Source: Anisus vortex
Lineage: Eukaryota > Mollusca > Gastropoda > Planorbidae
Assembly (NCBI GenBank): GCA_949126835.1
Contig: OX421495.1
Location: forward strand, 23,470,533-23,534,532
DNA length: 64,000 nucleotides
Reading direction: 5' to 3'
Of this stretch, positions 30,922 to 44,945 are shown in pieces; the stretch's first letter is position 1; each line of letters begins with the position of its first letter. The notes beneath the pieces are model-generated. The model made no database searches. It worked only from the letters and a program-made list of their open reading frames with translations, and was not told the DNA's origin. The position numbers and the translations under genes were made by a program.

Positions 30922-33900
30922 CGCTGATCTATGACAGTGTTGTAACTCTCTGTTCTATGCCAGTGTTGTAACTCTCTGTTCTATGCCAGTGTTGTAACTC
31001 TCTGTTCTATGCCATTGTTGTAACTCTCTGTTCTATGCCAGTGTTGTAACTCTCTGTTCTATGATAGTTTTGTAACTCGCTGTTCTATGTCAGTGTTGTA
31101 ACTCTCTGTTCTATGCCAGTGTTGTAACTCTCTGTTCTATGCCTAAGTTGAAACTCTCTGTTCTATGCCGGTGTTGTAACTCGCTGTTCTATGCCAGTGT
31201 TATAACTCTCTGTTCTATGCCAGTTTTGTAACTCTCTGTTCTATGCCAGTGTTGTAACTCTCTGTTCTATGCCAGTGTTGTAACTCTCTGTTCTATGCCA
31301 GTGTTGTAACTCTCTGTTCTATGCCAGTGTTGTAACTCTCTGTTCTATGCCAGTGTTGTAACTCTCTGTTCTATACCAGTGTTGTAACTCTCTGTTCTAT
31401 GCCTAAGTTGAAACTCTCTGTTCTATGCCAGTGTTGTAACTTTTTGTTCTATGCCAGTGTTGTAACTCTCTGTTCTATGCCAGTGTTGTAACTTTTTGTT
31501 CTATGCCAGTGTTGTAACTCTCTGTTCTATGCCAGTTTTGTAACTCTCTGTTCTATGCCAGTTTTGTAACTCTCTGTTCTATGCCAGTTTTGTAACTCTC
31601 TGTTCTATGACAGTTTTGTAACTCTCAGTTCTATGACAGTTTTGTAACTCTCTGTTCTATGCCAGTTTTGTAACTCTCTGTTCTATGCCAGTTTTGTAAC
31701 TCTCTGTTCTATGACAGTTTTGTAACTCTCTGTTCTATGACAGTTTTGTAACTCTCTGTTCTATGCCAGTTTTGTAACTCTCTGTTCTATGCCAGTTTTG
31801 TAACTCTCTGTTCTATGACAGTTTTGTAACTCTTTGTTCTATGCCAGTTTTGTAACTCTCTGTTCTATGACAGTTTTGTAACTCTCTGTTCTATGCCAGT
31901 TTTGTAACTCTCTGTTCTATGCCAGTTTTGTAACTCTCTGTTCTATGACAGTTTTGTAACTCTCTGTTCTATGCCAGTTTTGTAACTCTCTGTTCTATGC
32001 CAGTTTTGTAACTCTCTGTTCTATGCCAGTTTTGTAACTCTCTGTTCTATGCCAGTTTTGTAACTATCTGTTCTATGCCAGTTTTGTGACTCTCTGTTCT
32101 ATGCCAGTTTTGTAACTCTCTGTTCTATGCCAGTTTTGTAACTCTCTGTTCTATACCAGTTTTGTAACTCTCTGTTCTATGCCCGTTTTTCAGCTCGCTG
32201 TTCTATGCCAGTTTTGTAACTCTCTGTTCTATGCCAGTGTTGTAACTCTCTGTTCTATGCCAGTTTTATAACTCTCTGTTCTATGCCAGTTTTGTAACTC
32301 GCTGTTCTATGCCAGTTTTGTAACTCTCTGTTCTATGCCAGTTTTGTAACTCGCTGTTCTATGCCAGTATTGTAACTCTCTGTTCTATACCAGTTTTGTA
32401 ACTCTCTGTTCTATGCCCGTTTTTCAGCTCGCTGTTCTATGCCAGTTTTGTAACTCTCTGTTCTATGCCAGTGTTGTAACTCTCTGTTCTATGCCAGTTT
32501 TATAACTCTCTGTTCTATGCCAGTTTTGTAACTCGCTGTTCTATGCCAGTTTTGTAACTCTCTGTTCTATGCCAGTTTTGTAACTCGCTGTTCTATGCTA
32601 GTTTTTTTAGCTCGCTGTTCTATGCCAGTGTTGTAACTCTCTGTTCTATGACAGTTTTGTAACTCTCTGTTCTATGCCAGTTTTTTAGCTCGCTGTTCTA
32701 TGCCAGTTTTGTAACTCTCTGTTCTATGACACTTTTAAAACTCTCTGTTCTATGCCAGTTTTGTAACTCTCTGTTCTATGCCAGTTTTGTAACTCTCTGT
32801 TCTATGACAGTTTTGTAACTCTCTGTTCTATGACAGTTTTGTAACTCTCTGTTCTATGACAGTTTTGTAACTCTCTGTTCTATGACAGTTTTGTAACTCT
32901 ATGTTCTATGACACTTTTGTAACTCTCTGTTCTATGACAGTTTTGTAACTCTCTGTTCTATGCCAGTTTTGTAACTCTCTGTTCTATGCCATTGTTGTAA
33001 CTCTCTGTTCTATGCCAGTGTTGTAACTCTCTGTTCTATGACAGTTTTGTAACTCGCTGTTCTATGTCAGTGTTGTAACTCTCTGTTCTATGCCAGTGTT
33101 GTAACTCTCTGTTCTATGCCTAAGTTGAAACTCTCTGTTCTATGCCGGTGTTGTAACTCGCGCTGTTCTATGCCAGTGTTGTAACTCTCTGTTCTATGCC
33201 AGTTTTGTAACTCTGTGTTCTATGCCAGTGTTGTAACTCTCTGTTTTATGCCAGTGTTGTAACTCTCTGTTCTATGCCAGTGTTGTAACTCTCTGTTCTA
33301 TGCCAGTGTTGTAACTCTCTGTTCTATGCCAGTGTTGTAACTCTCTGTTCTATACCAGTGTTGTAACTCTCTGTTCTATGCATAAGTTGAAACTCTCTGT
33401 TCTATGCCAGTGTTGTAACTTTTTGTTCTATGCCAGTGTTGTAACTCTCTGTTCTATGCCAGTGTTGTAACTTTTTGTTCTATGCCAGTTTTATAACTCT
33501 CTGTTCTATGCCAGTTTTGTAACTCTCTGTTCTATGACAGTTTTGTAACTCTCTGTTCTATGCCAGTTTTGTAACTCTCTGTTCTATGCCAGTTTTGTAA
33601 CTCTCTGTTCTATGCCAGTTTTGTAACTCTCTGTTCTATGCCAGTTTTGTAACTATCTGTTCTATGCCAGTTTTGTGACTCTCTGTTCTATGCCAGTTTT
33701 GTAACTCTCTGTTCTATGCCAGTTTTGTAACTCTCTGTTCTATGCCAGTTTTATAACTCTCTGTTCTATGCCCGTTTTTCAGCTCGCTGTTCTATGCCAG
33801 TTTTGTAACTCTCTGTTCTATGCCAATGTTGTAACTCGCTGTTCTATGCCAGTTTTGTAACTCTCTGTTCTATACCAGTTTTGTAACTCTCTGTTCTATG

Positions 33901-36900
33901 CCCGTTTTTCAGCTCGCTGTTCTATGCCAGTTTTGTAACTCTCTGTTCTATGCCAGTGTTGTAACTCTCTGTTCTATGCCAGTTTTATAACTCTCTGTTC
34001 TATGCCAGTTTTGTAACTCGCTGTTCTATGCCAGTTTTGTAACTCTCTGTTCTATGACAGTTTTGTAACTCTCTGTTCTATGCCAGTTTTGTAACTCTCT
34101 GTTCTATGCCAGTTTTGTAACTCTCTGTTCTATGACAGTTTTGTAACTCTCAGTTCTATGACAGTTTTGTAACTCTCTGTTCTATGCCAGTTTTGTAACT
34201 CTCTGTTCTATGCCAGTTTTGTAACTCTCTGTTCTATGACAGTTTTGTAACTCTCTGTTCTATGATAGTTTTGTAACTCTCTGTTCTATGCCAGTTTTGT
34301 AACTCTCTGTTCTATGCCAGTTTTGTAACTCTCTGTTCTATGACAGTTTTGTAACTCTTTGTTCTATGCCAGTTTTGTAACTCTCTGTTCTATGACAGTT
34401 TTGTAACTCTCTGTTCTATGCCAGTTTTGTAACTCTCTGTTCTATGCCAGTTTTGTAACTCTCTGTTCTATGACAGTTTTGTAACTCTCTGTTCTATGCC
34501 AGTTTTGTAACTCTCTGTTCTATGCCAGTTTTGTAACTCTCTGTTCTATGCCAGTTTTGTAACTCTCTGTTCTATGCCAGTTTTGTAACTATCTGTTCTA
34601 TGCCAGTTTTGTGACTCTCTGTTCTATGCCAGTTTTGTAACTCTCTGTTCTATGCCAGTTTTGTAACTCTCTGTTCTATACCAGTTTTGTAACTCTCTGT
34701 TCTATGCCCGTTTTTCAGCTCGCTGTTCTATGCCAGTTTTGTAACTCTCTGTTCTATGCCAGTGTTGTAACTCTCTGTTCTATGCCAGTTTTATAACTCT
34801 CTGTTCTATGCCAGTTTTGTAACTCGCTGTTCTATGCCAGTTTTGTAACTCTCTGTTCTATGCCAGTTTTGTAACTCGCTGTTCTATGCCAGTTTTGTAA
34901 CTCTCTGTTCTATACCAGTTTTGTAACTCTCTGTTCTATGCCCGTTTTTCAGCTCGCTGTTCTATGCCAGTTTTGTAACTCTCTGTTCTATGCCAGTGTT
35001 GTAACTCTCTGTTCTATGCCAGTTTTATAACTCTCTGTTCTATGCCAGTTTTGTAACTCGCTGTTCTATGCCAGTTTTGTAACTCTCTGTTCTATGACAG
35101 TTTTGTAACTCTCTGTTCTATGCCAGTTTTTTAGCTCGCTGTTCTATGACAGTTTTGTAAATCTCTGTTCTATGCCAGTTTTTTAGCTCGCTGTTCTATG
35201 CCAGTTTTGTAACTCTCTGTTCTATGACACTTTTAAAACTCTCTGTTCTATGCCAGTTTTGTAACTCTCTGTTCTATTACAGTTTTGTAACTCTCTGTTC
35301 TATGCCAGTTTTGTAACTCTCTGTTCTATGACAGTTTTGTAACTCTCTGTTCTATGACAGTTTTGTAACTCTCTGTTCTATGACAGTTTTGTAACTCTAT
35401 GTTCTATGACACTTTTGTAACTCTCTGTTCTATGACAGTTTTGTAACTCTCTGTTCTATGCCAGTTTTGTAACTCTCTGTTCTATGCCATTGTTGTAACT
35501 CTCTGTTCTATGCCAGTGTTGTAACTCTCTGTTCTATGACAGTTTTGTAACTCGCTGTTCTATGTCAGTGTTGTAACTCTCTGTTCTATGCCAGTGTTGT
35601 AACTCTCTGTTCTATGCCTAAGTTGAAACTCTCTGTTCTATGCCGGTGTTGTAACTCGCTGTTCTATGCCAGTGTTGTAACTCTCTGTTCTATGCCAGTT
35701 TTGTAACTCTCTGTTCTATGCCAGTTTTGTAACTCTCTGTTCTATGCCATTGTTGTAACTCTCTGTTCTATGCCAGTGTTGTAACTCTCTGTTCTATGAC
35801 AGTTTTGTAACTCGCTGTTCTATGTCAGTGTTGTAACTCTCTGTTCTATGCCAGTGTTGTAACTCTCTGTTCTATGCCTAAGTTAAAACTCTCTGTTCTA
35901 TGCCGGTGTTGTAACTCGCTGTTCTATGCCAGTGTTGTAACTCTCTGTTCTATGCCAGTTTTGTAACTCTCAGTTCTATGCCAGTGTTGTAACTCTCTGT
36001 TCTATGCCAGTGTTGTAACTCTCTGTTCTATGCCAGTGTTGTAACTCTCTGTTCTATGCCAGTGTTGTAACTCTCTGTTCTATGCCAGTGTTGTAACTCT
36101 CTGTTCTATACCAGTGTTGTAACTCTCTGTTCTATGCCTAAGTTGAAACTCTCTGTTCTATGCCAGTGTTGTAACTTTTTGTTCTATGCCAGTGTTGTAA
36201 CTCTCTGTTCTATGCCAGTGTTGTAACTTTTTGTTCTATGCCAGTGTTGTAACTCTCTGTTCTATGCCAGTTTTGTAACTCTCTGTTCTATGCCAGTTTT
36301 GTAACTCTCTGTTCTATGCCAGTTTTGTAACTCTCTGTTCTATGACAGTTTTGTAACTCTCAGTTCTATGACAGTTTTGTAACTCTCTGTTCTATGCCAG
36401 TTTTGTAACTCTCTGTTCTATGCCAGTTTTGTAACTCTCTGTTCTATGACAGTTTTGTAACTCTCTGTTCTATGACAGTTTTGTAACTCTCTGTTCTATG
36501 CCAGTTTTGTAACTCTCTGTTCTATGCCAGTTTTGTAACTCTCTGTTCTATGACAGTTTTGTAACTCTTTGTTCTATGCCAGTTTTGTAACTCTCTGTTC
36601 TATGACAGTTTTGTAACTCTCTGTTCTATGCCAGTTTTGTAACTCTCTGTTCTATGCCAGTTTTGTAACTCTCTGTTCTATGACAGTTTTGTAACTCTCT
36701 GTTCTATGCCAGTTTTGTAACTCTCTGTTCTATGCCAGTTTTGTAACTCTCTGTTCTATGCCAGTTTTGTAACTCTCTGTTCTATGCCAGTTTTGTAACT
36801 ATTTGTTCTATGCCAGTTTTGTGACTCTCTGTTCTATGCCAGTTTTGTAACTCTCTGTTCTATGCCAGTTTTGTAACTCTCTGTTCTATACCAGTTTTGT

Positions 36901-39900
36901 AACTCTCTGTTCTATGCCCGTTTTTCAGCTCGCTGTTCTATGCCAGTTTTGTAACTCTCTGTTCTATGCCAGTGTTGTAACTCTCTGTTCTATGCCAGTT
37001 TTATAACTCTCTGTTCTATGCCAGTTTTATAACTCGCTGTTCTATGCCAGTTTTGTAACTCTCTGTTCTATGCCAGTTTTGTAACTCGCTGTTCTATGCC
37101 AGTTTTGTAACTCTCTGTTCTATGCCAGTTTTGTAACTCTCTGTTCTATGCCAGTTTTGTAACTCGCTGTTCTATGCCAGTTTTTTTAGCTCGCTGTTCT
37201 ATGCCAGTGTTGTAACTCTCTGTTCTATGACAGTTTTGTAACTCTCTGTTCTATGCCAGTTTTTTAGCTCGCTGTTCTATGCCAGTTTTGTAACTCTCTG
37301 TTCTATGACACTTTTGTAACTCTCTGTTCTATGCCAGTTTTGTAACTCTCTGTTCTATGACAGTTTTGTAACTCTCTGTTCTATGACAGTTTTGTAACTC
37401 TCTGTTCTATGACAGTTTTGTAACTCTCTGTTCTATGACAGTTTTGTAACTCTCTGTTCTATGACAGTTTTGTAACTCTATGTTCTATGACACTTTTGTA
37501 ACTCTCTGTTCTATGACAGTTTTGTAACTCTCTGTTCTATGCCAGTTTTGTAACTCTCTGTTCTATGCCAGTTTTGTAACTCTCTTTTCTATGACAGTTT
37601 TGTAACTCTCTGTTCTATGCCAGTTTTGTAACTCTCTGTTCTATGACAGTTTTGTAACTCTCTGTTCTATGACAGTTTTGTAACTCTCTGTTCTATGCCA
37701 GTTTTTTAGCTCGCTGTTCTATGCCAGTTTTGTAACTCTCTGTTCTATGCCAGTTTTGTAATTTTCTGTTCTATGACAGTTTTGTAACTCTCTGTTCTAT
37801 GACAGTTTTGTAACTCTTTGTTCTATGCCAGTTTTGTAACTCTCTGTTCTATGACAGTTTTGTAACTCTCTGTTCTATGCCAGTTTTGTAACTCTCTGTT
37901 CTATGACAGTTTTGTAACTCTCTGTTCTATGCCAGTTTTGTAACTCTCTGTTCTATGCCAGTTTTGTAACTCTCTGTTCTATGCCAGTTTTGTAACTCTC
38001 TGTTCTATGCCAGTTTTGTAACTATTTGTTCTATGCCAGTTTTGTGACTCTCTGTTCTATGCCAGTTTTGTAACTCTCTGTTCTATGCCAGTTTTGTAAC
38101 TCTCTGTTCTATACCAGTTTTGTAACTCTCTGTTCTATGCCCGTTTTTCAGCTCGCTGTTCTATGCCAGTTTTGTAACTCTCTGTTCTATGCCAGTGTTG
38201 TAACTCTCTGTTCTATGCCAGTTTTATAACTCTCTGTTCTATGCCAGTTTTATAACTCGCTGTTCTATGCCAGTTTTGTAACTCTCTGTTCTATGCCAGT
38301 TTTGTAACTCGCTGTTCTATGCCAGTTTTGTAACTCTCTGTTCTATGCCAGTTTTGTAACTCTCTGTTCTATGCCAGTTTTGTAACTCGCTGTTCTATGC
38401 CAGTTTTTTTAGCTCGCTGTTCTATGCCAGTGTTGTAACTCTCTGTTCTATGACAGTTTTGTAACTCTCTGTTCTATGCCAGTTTTTTAGCTCGCTGTTC
38501 TATGCCAGTTTTGTAACTCTCTGTTCTATGACACTTTTGTAACTCTCTGTTCTATGCCAGTTTTGTAACTCTCTGTTCTATGACAGTTTTGTAACTCTCT
38601 GTTCTATGACAGTTTTGTAACTCTCTGTTCTATGACAGTTTTGTAACTCTCTGTTCTATGACAGTTTTGTAACTCTCTGTTCTATGACAGTTTTGTAACT
38701 CTATGTTCTATGACACTTTTGTAACTCTCTGTTCTATGACAGTTTTGTAACTCTCTGTTCTATGCCAGTTTTGTAACTCTCTGTTCTATGCCAGTTTTGT
38801 AACTCTCTTTTCTATGACAGTTTTGTAACTCTCTGTTCTATGCCAGTTTTGTAACTCTCTGTTCTATGACAGTTTTGTAACTCTCTGTTCTATGACAGTT
38901 TTGTAACTCTCTGTTCTATGCCAGTTTTTTAGCTCGCTGTTCTATGCCAGTTTTGTAACTCTCTGTTCTATGCCAGTTTTGTAATTCTCTGTTCTATGCC
39001 AGTTTTGTAACTCTCTGTTCTATGACAGTTTTGTAACTCTCTGTTCTATGACAGTTTTGTAACTCTCTGTTCTATGCCAGTTTTGTAACACTCTGTTCTA
39101 TGCCAGTTTTGTAACTCTCTGTTCTATGCCAGTTTTGTAACTCTCTGTTCTATGCCAGTTTTGTAACTCTCTGTTCTATGCCAGTTTTGTAGCTCTCTGT
39201 TCTATGCCAGTTTTGTAACTCTCTGTTCTATGCCAGTTTTGTAACTCTCTGTTCTATGCCAGTTTTTTAGCTCGCTGTTCTATGCCAAATTTGTAACTCT
39301 CTGTTCTATGCCAGTGTTGTAACTCTCTGTTCTATGCCAGTTTTGTAACTCTCTGTTCTATGCCAGTTTTGTAACTCGCTGTTCTATGCCAGTTTTGTAA
39401 CTCTCTGTTCTATGCCAGTTTTGGAACTCGCTGTTCTATGCCAGTTTTGTAACTCTCTGTTCTATGCCAGTTTTGTAACTCTCTGTTCTATGACAGTTTT
39501 GTAACTCTCTGTTCTATGACAGTTTTGTAACTCTCTGTTCTATGCCAGTTTTGTAACTCTCTGTTCTATGCCAGTTTTGTAACTCTCTGTTCTATGACAG
39601 TTTTGTAACTCTTTGTTCTATGCCAGTTTTGTAACTCTCTGTTCTATGACAGTTTTGTAACTCTCTGTTCTATGCCAGTTTTGTAACTCTCTGTTCTATG
39701 CCAGTTTTGTAACTCTCTGTTCTATGACAGTTTTGTAACTCTCTTTTCTATGACAGTTTTGTAACTCTCTGTTCTATGCCAGTTTTGTAACTCTCTGTTC
39801 TATGCCAGTTTTGTAACTCTCTGTTCTATGCCAGTTTTGTAACTATCTGCTCTATGCCAGTTTTGTAACTCTCTGTTCTATGCCAGTTTTGTAACTCTCT

Positions 39901-41926
39901 GTTCTATGCCAGTTTTGTAACTCTCTGTTCTATACCAGTTTTGTAACTCTCTGTTCTATGCCCGTTTTTTAGCTCGCTGTTCTATGCCAGTTTTGTAACT
40001 CTCTGTTCTATGCCAGTGTTGTAACTCTCTGTTCTATGCCAGTTTTATAACTCTCTGTTCTATGCCAGTTTTGTAACTCGCTGTTCTATGCCAGTTTTGT
40101 AACTCTCTGTTCTATGCCAGTTTTTTAACTCGCTGTTCTATGCCAGTTTTGTAACTCTCTGTTCTATGCCAGTTTTGTAACTCTCTGTTCTATGCCAGTT
40201 TTGTAACTCGCTGTTCTATGCCAGTTTTTTTAGCTCGCTGTTCTATGCCAGTGTTGTAACTCTCTGTTCTATGACAGTTTTGTAACTCTCTGTTCTATGC
40301 CAGTTTTTTAGCTCGCTGTTCTATGCCAGTTTTGTAACTCTCTGTTCTATGACAGTTTTGTAACTCTCTGTTCTATGACAGTTTTGCAACTCTCTGTTCT
40401 ATGACAGTTTTGTAACTCTCTGTTCTATGACAGTTTTGCAACTCTCTGTTCTATGACAGTTTTGTAACTCTCTGTTCTATGACAGTTTTGTAACTCTCTG
40501 TTCTATGACAGTTTTGTAACTCTCTGTTCTATGCCAGTTTTGTAACTCTCTGTTCTATGCCAGTTTTGTAACTCTCTGTTCTATGACAGTTTTGTAATTC
40601 TCTGTTCTATGACAGTTTTGTAACTCTCTGTTCTATGACAGTTTTGTAACTCTCTGTTCTGTGACAGTTTTGTAACTCTCTGTTCTATGCCAGTTTTTTA
40701 GCTCGCTGTTCTATGCCAGTTTTGTAACTCTCTGTTCTATGCCAGTTTTGTAACTCTCTGTTCTATGCCAGTTTTGTAACTCTCTGTTCTATGACAGTTT
40801 TGTAACTCTCTGTTCTATGACAGTTTTGTAACTCTCTGTTCTATGCCAGTGTTGTAACTCTCTGTTCTATGACAGTTTTGTAACTCTCTGTTCTATGCCA
40901 GTTTTGTAACTCTCTGTTCTATGCCAGTTTTTTAGCTCGCTGTTCTATGCCAGTTTTGTAACTCTCTGTTCTATGCCAGTGTTATAACTCTCTGTTCTAT
41001 GCCAGTTTTGTAACTCTCTGTTCTATGCCAGTTTTGTAACTCGCTGTTCTATGCCAGTTTTGTAACTCTCTGTTCTATGCCAGTTTTGTAACTCGCTGTT
41101 CTATGCCAGTTTTGTAACTCTCTGTTCTATGCCAGTTTTGTAACTCTCTGTTCTATGACAGTTTTGTAACTCTCTGTTCTATGACAGTTTTGTAACTCTC
41201 TGTTCTATGACAGTTTTGTAACTCTCTGTTCTATGACACTTTTGTAACTCTCTGTTCTATGACAGTTTTGTAACTCTCTGTTCTATGACAGTTTTGTAAC
41301 TCGCTGTTCTATGCCAGTTTTGTAACTCTCTGTTCTATGCCAGTTTTGTAACTCTCTGTTCTATGCCAGTTTTGTAACTCTCTGTTCTATGACAGTTTTG
41401 TAACTCTCTGTTCTATGACAGTTTTGTAACTCTCTGTTCTATGACAGTTTTGTAACTCTCTGTTCTATGACAGTTTTGTAACTCTCTGTTCTATGCCAGT
41501 GTTGTAACTCGCTGTTCTATGCCAGTTTTGTAACTCTCTGTTCTATGACAGTTTTGTAACTCTCTGTTCTATGACAGTGTTGTAACTTTTTGTTCTATGC
41601 CAGTGTTGTAACTCTCTGTTCTATGCCAGTGTTGTAACTCTCTGTTCTATGCCATTGTTGTAACTCTCTGTTCTATGCCAGTGTTGTAACTCTCTGTTCT
41701 ATGCCATTGTTGTAACTCTCTGTTCTATGCCATTGTTGTAACTCTCTGTTCTATGCCAGTGTTGTAACTCTCTGTTCTATGACAGTTTTGTAAACTCTTT
41801 GTTCTATGCCAGTGTTGTAACTCTCTGTTCTATGCCAGTTTTGTAACTCTCTGTTCTATGCCAGTTTTGTAACTCTCTGTTCTATGCTAGTGTTGTAACT
41901 CTCTGTTCTATGCCAGTTTTGTAACA
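30922..41926 (+). repeat. 11-kb satellite of a 26-bp unit with higher-order structure
   Basis: About 420 head-to-tail units of 26 bp share TTCTATG, a CAG or similar, GTTGTAACTC or TTTGTAACTC, and CTCTG. Variants form recurring markers: GCCTAAGTTGAAACTC, CCCGTTTTTCAGCTCGC, TTTTTTAGCTCGC, CTCAGTTCTATGACAG. The CCCG marker at 32182 recurs at 34707, 36917 and 38140, and the CAGTTC marker at 31626 recurs at 34151 and 36361, giving shared spacings of 2525 and 2210 bp. The step from 36917 to 38140 is 1223 bp. GCCTAAG markers also recur at about 260 bp (ten units). Each unit carries TAA, so no long frame exists. Confidence 0.98.
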
Positions 41927-42599
41927 CATGGGAACTATTTTGTTTGCTCATACATGCACTGTTTGTTTGCTCGAGGTGTCTGCCGCTCAAAGAGTGTGTA
42001 TTGGGTTCTATCGTTTCCATCGTGTGGCGGGAGGGAGGAGAGTATGTGTGTGAATGAACAATCTCACTGGAACGAAATAATTATCCCTCGGCCATAATAA
42101 CCTGGCGACTAGAAATATATTTATAAAAGCACGAGGAGAAAAAAATAATGGGGGGGGGGCACTAACCAGATATATCGTTATGGGAAACTGTCAATTTAAT
42201 AACAAATATACTCACTTTACACAACATTAAAGGGGAAAGTAAAAGTGTGATTTGTGTTTTTTTTTAGAGAAACGGAACAATTAACAGTTTATAAAGTAAT
42301 AGAATCAAAATTTGCTGCTTTTTTTCGTAGAATTAGAATTGATTTTCATGAAAAAGCAAAATTGAATTCTGTAGAAAAAATTTAGTATTATTTTTGTTTT
42401 TTTACTTCTGATAGTTTAGCTCATTCACCAGTAAAGGAAGGTGGCCCCCAGAAGGGCAGTGTCCAGGGCTCGGCCGACAGAGTGAAGAACTGTGTAGGGG
42501 GCGGCAAGGGACATAAAGGGCGTTGTCCAGTGAGGAGCTGGATACAAGAAGAAAAGTGTTTATGTAGGGAGCAGACCGTGTTCAGTGAGAGGCAGGCAT
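41927..42599. other. Unassigned sequence
   Basis: A G-run lies near 42150-42159 and T-runs near 42258-42267. No coding frame is supported. Confidence 0.4.
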
Positions 42600-42930
42600 T
42601 AGGAAGGGCAGTATGAAGGGCATTATGAAGGGCAGTATGAAGGGCAGTATGAAGGGCAGTATGAAGCATCACGAAGTGCATTTCAGGGCTGAGCATTCAC
42701 CTTTAACAATGGCAGCGTCAGGGTTTGGGGGAAGCAGCATGAAGATGTGCGCAGTCCAGTGCGATTACGGCGCATGAAGAATGGCTGTATTGAATTGAAT
42801 TGTTGAATTTCCGGCCCATCAACATCGAAGGTTATATAGGGCCTTTTTGATGTGTCCAGTGCGATTACGGCGCATGAAGAAGGGCTGTGTCCAGTGCGAT
42901 GACGGCGCATGAAGAAGTGCCGTATCCTGT
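42600..42930 (+). repeat. Short 12-bp and longer tandem repeats
   Basis: GGGCAGTATGAA (12 bp) repeats five times at 42605-42666. Then GTCCAGTGCGATTACGGCGC, followed by ATGAAGAA, occurs three times (about 42746, 42855, 42888). A 66-bp insert with TTCCGGCCCATCAACATCG lies between the first two. Minus-strand frames here are repeat-encoded. Confidence 0.75.
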
Positions 42931-43834
42931 GTGATGTGAGCAGCTTTGAGAAAGACGGCGTCCTGGACATGACAGTTATTATAAAGCAGGGCTATGTCCA
43001 GTTCAGCTAAAGGGGCATTGAATATGGCAGTGTTCTGACCAGGCAGTCAGCACGGAGTGTTGCTGTGTCTAGAGAACCAGACCATGCTATTGCAATCGTG
43101 CAAGGACAATTTAAATTTACCTCAATTAAAAAAAAAATAACATTAATGTACACATTATAATAAAACATTTGAATGATGTTTGTGTTTTCTTTCTTCATTT
43201 GTATCCAATGGATAGAGCCGTCCCCCCCCCTAACATACACTACCATACACACATACATAAACACAGACACAGGACCGCTACACCTCTGATGATACATTCA
43301 CAAATAAATCTACAGTTTTTCTTACTCTGAGTTGTCAGTTCATCATATCCCTTTCCTCCTCCTCTTTCTGGTTCCTCTCACTTCTCACTCCTCACCTGTC
43401 CAACTGTCACGACAAAGGTGACAGTGACAGATGCACAGCTCCCGGACCACACCCTTTCTGCCTCTATCTTTACCTTATGAGCCACGCGCTGCTGGGGCAG
43501 TGAGTCTCGCGATGTTGGCTCGCAGAGCTCCTTAATGTGCAATTCTAAACAGTGCAGTAACAGGGTGCATGAGAAAGAAAATGTTGATACTTACGTTACA
43601 GTAACCTGGCCACTGCTTTCAGATATTGAAAGGATTATGCGAACAAGTGGTAGCCCTAATGTTGACAGCTCAACATGTTTGTTTTTAAAGTAAAATGTAG
43701 TTTCGAAAAGGGATGGGGTGAGTTTGAGTGGCTTAACGCCTTAAGCAAAGGCAAGCTAACATAAGAATGGTTTAAAAAATAGTTAAAAACCATTTTAATA
43801 TGTTTAGACGTAAGACATAGGCCTACGCATTACT
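42931..43834. other. No gene recognised
   Basis: Contains a C-run near 43222-43230 and short frames without recognisable features. Confidence 0.4.
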
Positions 43835-44065
43835 GAAATGTAAATATGGCCCCGTAGTAGCTGAACTTCTTAAGCACCACCGAGCTAAAAATTAACCTGG
43901 TAGAAAAAGGACAGTTAAAATTCCGCCTACCATTTTGCAAACTTCAGACATTTCGCATTAGCTTAGAGCTGAACATTTACATGAACTGAAAGGCAAATTG
44001 GGGCCCGTAGTAGCTGAAAGTTTTGGGCACCGCCGAGCTAAAACTGAGACGTTAAAAACGGGGAC
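43835..44065 (+). repeat. Two diverged copies of a roughly 147-bp repeat
   Basis: The block CCCGTAGTAGCTGAA followed by GCACC(A/G)CCGAGCTAAAA occurs near 43852-43890 and again near 44004-44043. The copies differ at several positions and may be a tandem duplication. Confidence 0.6.
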
Positions 44066-44384
44066 ATGTCCGGGGCGGTGGAATTAATGGATTCTGGATA
44101 AAAGACCGTGTAAGTAACCTAAGAAATGAATCAAGGGAAGAAAGAAAAAAGATGATGTGTGATTTATGGTACCTTAAAGAATAATATCAAGTTTCTGAAA
44201 GTTTCGTCTAAACAAGACGACCTTTGTGAATCTATGTATTGTATAATTTGTAAAAAAATTAAACTAGCCAGCTGTGTTATTAAACCAGGGTGGAGTTTTG
44301 TTTTTAGTCCGTTAAATGTTATTAATATTATTGTGTTTTGAGTAGGATAGAAAACTTACAGTAATACTTGGCTGTGTGGGAGGA

Positions 44385-44945
44385 TGGGGTGGGTGGAAGG
44401 ATGGCGGAAGGATGAATGGATTGGTGGGTGGATGGATGGCTAGATGAGTGGGTGGATGGATGGATGGCTAGATGAGTGGGTGGATGGATGGCTAGATAAT
44501 GAGGTATATAGTGTATATGTGTAGATGGAGGTATAGACGGATGCATGCGTTTGTCGCTCGATAAATGCGTGGACAGACTCACGGAGCAAATGATAGTTGG
44601 ATTGACGTGAAAGGGCAGGAGGGGGGTGAACATTTGGCTAGTTGGTGCGATTAATTGACAAATAGGATGATGCATCTGTGGGAGAATGTTTAGTAGATGA
44701 ATGAAGGGATGGAGGGATAGATGGATCAAAAAACAAATAAATAACAAACAAAAAAACAAAACAACTAAATTTTTTAATGGATAAATGGCTAAAGATATAT
44801 AAAGATATACTGATATATAGATAGAAAATGATTAGGAAGGCCTAGATAGGATAAGTAGATAGAAAACAAATAAAGATAAACATAAATATAGAGATATAAA
44901 AAGAGATAGATAAATAGACAGGTAGATAGACAGATACATAAATAG
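44385..44945 (+). repeat. GGAT- and GATA-type simple repeats
   Basis: GGATGGATGGCTAGATGAGT with GGG occurs two to three times at 44430-44500, within a GGAT-rich stretch. A GATA-rich stretch follows at 44775-44945. The minus-strand frame at 44328-44759 is a by-product rich in H, P and S. Confidence 0.85.

Noticed and set aside
30922..41926. CRISPR-like array
   Set aside because: Units are directly adjacent with no unique spacers, and the genome is eukaryotic.
42421..42970. Minus-strand frames of 91 and 95 codons
   Set aside because: They read through 12-bp and longer tandem repeats and have no domain.
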